NCBI GenBank assembly: GCA_001953115.1
Contig: LSSL01007732.1
Location: 1 to 23,414, forward strand
DNA: 23,414 bases
Reading direction: 5' to 3'
Origin: Smittium mucronatum
Taxonomy: Eukaryota > Kickxellomycota > Harpellomycetes > Harpellales > Legeriomycetaceae
The notes below the pieces were generated by a model that ran no database searches, had not been told where the DNA came from, and saw only the letters and a list, made by a program, of their open reading frames with translations. The translations under genes were made by a program, and so were the position numbers. Shown one piece after another: positions 20,101-23,414 of this stretch (within the stretch, counting starts at the first letter, position 1; every line of letters starts with the position of its first letter).

Positions 20101-21630
20101 AATTAGTATATCGATACGAGTGAGGGATTTAAAATAGTTGAATATTAATAATTGAATTCACAATCTAATCAACTTTAAAAAAAATCTACACTTTCGATAA
20201 AATGGCGTTATAAACATAACTCCTCAAAAATTTAACATTATCAGTGACTCAAAAAAAATAATTATCGGACTAAAAATCACTATTTAAAAGATTATTCATG
20301 GTTAATTTTTTATTTTTTTTATTAAAAATTATATTACTTGAATAGTTTATGATTGGATAATATAATTTTTATATCTTTTATAAATATATATATATTAGAT
20401 AATACGATGAAAAATCACCGAAAAAATATATCATCTCATAAAAAATGATCCTAATCAGCACATCAAAGTTTAGGTGTTTATTATGTTTAATGGGGATGAG
20501 AAAAAAAAAAAAGTTAAGAGTTACCATAAAAAAATTTTGAGCATAAAAAAGATAGATAAAATATCTTTAGACATTTAAAATCACAGTGATGACTTCTAGT
20601 AGAGAATAAAAATATATTATTAAAGCATATTTTTTATTCCTACAACCTTTAAATTCTCAGAATTGATATCTCAAAAATAAAGACCTTTGATTTTAATACT
20701 ATTTCATTTTGGGTGTTTTTTATTGAAGTAGTAGGGCAATAGTTTTTTTCCTATTTTTAATAAAGCCATTTTTGTAGTCTGAAAATATTAGCACTCTTGA
20801 AAACTGTTTTTAGTAATTTGATTTTTTTAGTTAGATAAATTATGTAAGATGGTTTTATAGTTCTATTCATACTAAAATTATTATATATTTTTTTGTTTTT
20901 TTTACCGGTATCTGGCTAAAGTTGTTTTTTTAAAAAGTTTTATTGATGTCGTTCTTCGATAAATGGTATATTCAAACTTTAGTATGATTTTTAGTAGCTA
21001 GATTTTTATTTTTTCATTTGTTTGGAATTATAAAAAGTAGAGCTATGGGCATGGTTATGCTCAAACAAGAGTTGGTTGATTCCAGATCTTGTATTTATCT
21101 GGATTCTACGGATTTTGTATTTTATAAAAAACCGTAATAAGATAGAGACGTTAATTCTCAATTTTATTTTTTTAATGAAGCCCCTTCTTTAAGAGATGAC
21201 TTATAACCATAGGTAAACTTACCTGGAGAGCCTATCATGTGGGAGTTTTTTCTTTAGAAAATTTTTGATCCCAACACATAGATAAGGCTCTATCTCATTA
21301 TTCCTACTTTAGGGTGTTAAAAAGCTTAGAATTTGAAGTGCGTTGAGCTATTTACGAATTTTGGACAGGCGTAGCAAAGGTAAGATATGATATTTCAATT
21401 TTCTGATAAATTTGAGTGATATTAGCATCAGTTATGAAGCGCTTAAAATTCCTCTTTCTTTTACTCTACAAAAAAAAATTTAGGGGTGAATATTATTTAA
21501 TTTTAAATGGTAAAAGCAATTATCTCCTGAACTATACAATAAAACTCTGAAATATTTTTGCTTTCTTAAAAATAATTTCAAAATAGTTTAATAAAAGACT
21601 TTATTTTAACTTTTTTATATAAGTTGGAGT
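17174..21630. other. AT-rich region, no supported gene
   Basis: No recognisable domain was found on either strand. Two slightly GC-richer open stretches read without stops for about 50 codons: one at about 18238-18393 on +, containing FYTNKQLNGIFYCCKDSPDF, and one at about 20987-21136 on +, containing SRAMGMVMLKQELVDSRSC. Neither begins with ATG or matches a family I know. GGCGTTAT at 20202-20209 shares 11 nt (AATGGCGTTAT) with the retroposon 3' end and then diverges. Confidence 0.45.
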
Positions 21631-21643
21631 GGAGGGGGGGGGG
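21631..21643 (+). repeat. Poly-G tract GGA(G)10
   Basis: This tract is identical over 13 nt to the one at 12538-12550 and lies just upstream of the LINE 3' region. Confidence 0.9.
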
Positions 21644-21947
21644 TGCCTATAAAATTATCTGAATTTCACTGAAACATGTTATATTTTTATGAATTTTTTT
21701 TAAAGGTTTTTAATTCAAAATATTTAAAAAACATATAAGATAAAAATGGGATAAAAAATTCATCTTAAACAATTTTTTTACTCTAGCTACTACGTATCCA
21801 CTGGGAGTTGGCTTAAAGAGGCTGATGATAATTGATACCTTCTGTATTAATATACGAGCAGCAAGAATGCCATAAAAATTTTTAGCGGATATTAATTAAA
21901 TAACTTGGTGGATTAAAAGAGAGTAACTAAAAAAAAAGTTATTTAGA

Positions 21948-22000
21948 CTTCTCCCTAAGAATTTTTCCAATCAGCTTCAAATGAGCTGACTCGGGAGAAG
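21948..22000 (-). repeat. Nested inverted repeats at the LINE 3' end
   Basis: The outer arms CTTCTCCC (21948-21955) and GGGAGAAG (21993-22000) enclose the inner arms TCAGCT (21971-21976) and AGCTGA (21984-21989). The apparent stop codon of the LINE frame (21979-21977) lies in the inner loop. Structured 3' ends are recognised by the reverse transcriptases of many LINEs; that role here is inferred from position only. Confidence 0.55.
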
Positions 22001-23414
22001 AAACACTAAAAATTTGCAGAAATTATTATTTATAGCAAAAAATTGCTCAGTTGTATTTCTGCGTGCGTTATCCCATTTTTCGCACACTAAAAATAAGTGT
22101 TCGATTGTCTCTGGCGTGTTTTTTTGCAAAAAGGGCAAAAAAATTTAAATTTTTCGTGGATGATTTTCGCATTGGCCAGTCGTTGAACCGTCCAAAACTG
22201 ACCAATTTGAATTTTTCCGATTTCCTGGAAGCCTATTCGCTGATCTAGGTACAGGGCTTGAAGTTTGATCCAACTTCCAGAATTTTTTATTCCTCGATTT
22301 AGAGTCCATTTGTGAATTATGGATCGGTTATTTGAATTTTTTCGATCGGCCTATGATTTTTCAGTTTGAAAAATTCCGTCGGTTTTACAATATTTTTTAG
22401 TCCATTTTGATGTTCCCGTCACCCATGTGCTCATTCGGGATCGGTGGGGGCTATTGATCAAGACGGATATCCATGTTTTGGAATTTTTCCATTTATGCAA
22501 TGCGCGCTCGCGGGCTACACTGGTTTTCATAAATACAGATTTGATACTCAATTCAGTCCCAAGTAATTGCATTGCAGTGGATTTGCCGACCCGTGCAGCG
22601 AGTCTAATTGCTTTACCGATTTCACTCTGTATCGATCTTGTGCGATATTCACTCATACCGAATGTTTCGCCACCGTAACATCCAATTGGCATGAGTAATG
22701 AATTTTTAGATTTAATTTTTTTTGCAGTGGGTAGATCAGTTCTATATAGAAACCTATATCCACCAAACAATGCATTTCTGACCTTGATATTATTATTTTT
22801 GACTTTTGATGATGATGATGATGATCAATCATCATTGAAAATTTATCCAAGATATTCATATTTTTGAAGAATTTCTAAATTTTGGCATTGGGCCGTGAAT
22901 TGATAATTTATTTTGGAGCCAATTCTAAGAATCCCGCACTTGAATGCGTTTATTTTCATTTCCCAGGTGTCGGCCCAATGGGATACTGCGTTTAGAGATC
23001 TTTGAAGAGACTCCGGTGTATTTGCTATCATTACAGTATCATCGGCGAATAAAATTCCAGGGATTTTTTTTCCTAGTGATGGTACATATACTCCCTCCAT
23101 ACCCCCAAAAATATCGCTAATAAACAGATTGAATAAAATATTTGATGCCTGACACCCTTGTCTCATGCTGCATAAATATCCTGATTTTCCTGTAGTAATA
23201 TAACCTATTCGGACCATCAATTTCGGTGATTCGTACAGCCCTTTTATTAAATCTAAGATTTCACCGCCAAATTCAATATTATTGAGTTTAAATATTAGGG
23301 CCATTTGGGGTAACATATTTTAGGCTTTATATAAATCGATGAAACTGATCCAGGTTTCCAAGCCAATCAATTTTCTTCTTTTTACAATTTCATATAATGT
23401 TGTGGCTTGGGAAA
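21977..23414 (-). pseudogene. LINE retrotransposon reverse transcriptase, 3' half, broken (continues past right edge)
   Basis: One minus frame can be followed from the edge. It begins ATTLYEIVKRRKLIGLETW, then FIDLYKA (catalytic Asp motif), RQGC (23163-23152), FADD at 23049-23038 (the YxDD-box variant) and WEMKINAFKCGI. A thumb and C-terminal region follows: ALFGGYRFLYRTDLP, CYGGETFGMS, KAIRLAARVG, ARERALHKW. Near the end come RLANAKIIHEKF and a C-P-F-C (22137-22126)...E-H-L-F-L-V-C zinc-finger-like motif (last Cys at 22084-22082). The frame is broken by TAA 23320-23322 (replacing the Tyr usual after the Lys-Ala), TAA 22843-22845, TGA 22825-22827, TAG 22351-22353, and a one-base slip in the 7-nt T run at 22119-22125. 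The element is dead. The 3' end carries no poly-A. The N-terminal endonuclease would lie outside the window. The clade is not assigned. Confidence 0.9.
22807..22824 (-). repeat. (TCA)6 microsatellite inside the dead LINE
   Basis: Six TCA triplets on the minus strand lie between the reverse transcriptase core and the C-terminal part of the LINE frame. They are in frame (poly-Ser) and directly downstream of the TGA at 22825-22827, where the family normally has a short variable segment before NALFGGYRF. This suggests slippage expansion after the element lost function. Confidence 0.8.

Noticed and set aside
22807..22824. Coding poly-Ser expansion of functional interest
   Set aside because: It sits in a dead element just downstream of stop codons, so slippage without selection is the simpler explanation.
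22427..22859. Frames at 22427-22678 (+) and 22653-22859 (-)
   Set aside because: The first is antisense to the LINE frame; the second is an out-of-frame reading through the TCA microsatellite that gives an artificial His run.

Overview
The window looks like an AT-rich eukaryotic nuclear contig. It carries two intact protein-coding genes, each open over its whole length without introns, one broken LINE, and a long, very A+T-rich stretch dotted with retroposon debris. The PAQR protein reads most like fungal members of its family, and the LINE reverse transcriptase resembles elements I associate with early-diverging fungi and microsporidian relatives. A perfect TACTAAC branch-point box would also fit a fungus. 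The organism call is an inference from family resemblance; a small-genome invertebrate parasite is not excluded.

Layout. Positions 1-1250 hold repeats, a 156-bp retroposon copy flanked by 14-bp direct repeats (160-343), and a candidate splice acceptor. The CWC22 splicing-factor gene runs on + (1299-5018). It converges on a PAQR membrane-receptor gene on - (5792-6832), with a 773-bp spacer between their stops. From 7183 to about 7614 lies a weakly supported, frame-broken remnant that may derive from an ethanolamine/choline phosphotransferase. From about 7.6 to 22 kb I see no gene that I can defend. This stretch contains poly-G tracts, inverted repeats, microsatellites, a 45-bp retroposon stub with perfect 16-bp flanking repeats (13039-13115), and a 0.6-kb GC-richer island (16508-17134, -) that shares its 3' end with the stub and internal blocks with the copy at 174-329. 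From 21977 to the right edge the - strand carries the 3' half of a LINE reverse-transcriptase gene, followed through one reading frame despite four stops and one frameshift.

How the parts relate. The two genes are functionally unrelated housekeeping-type genes (pre-mRNA splicing; membrane/zinc or lipid signalling). The most interesting content is the small retroposon family, reconstructed here by eye from three unequal copies. They share an AATAAA plus A-rich 3' end. Two of the three have clear target-site duplications, which implies mobilisation by LINE-type machinery. I found no operon, CRISPR array, tRNA or rRNA gene.
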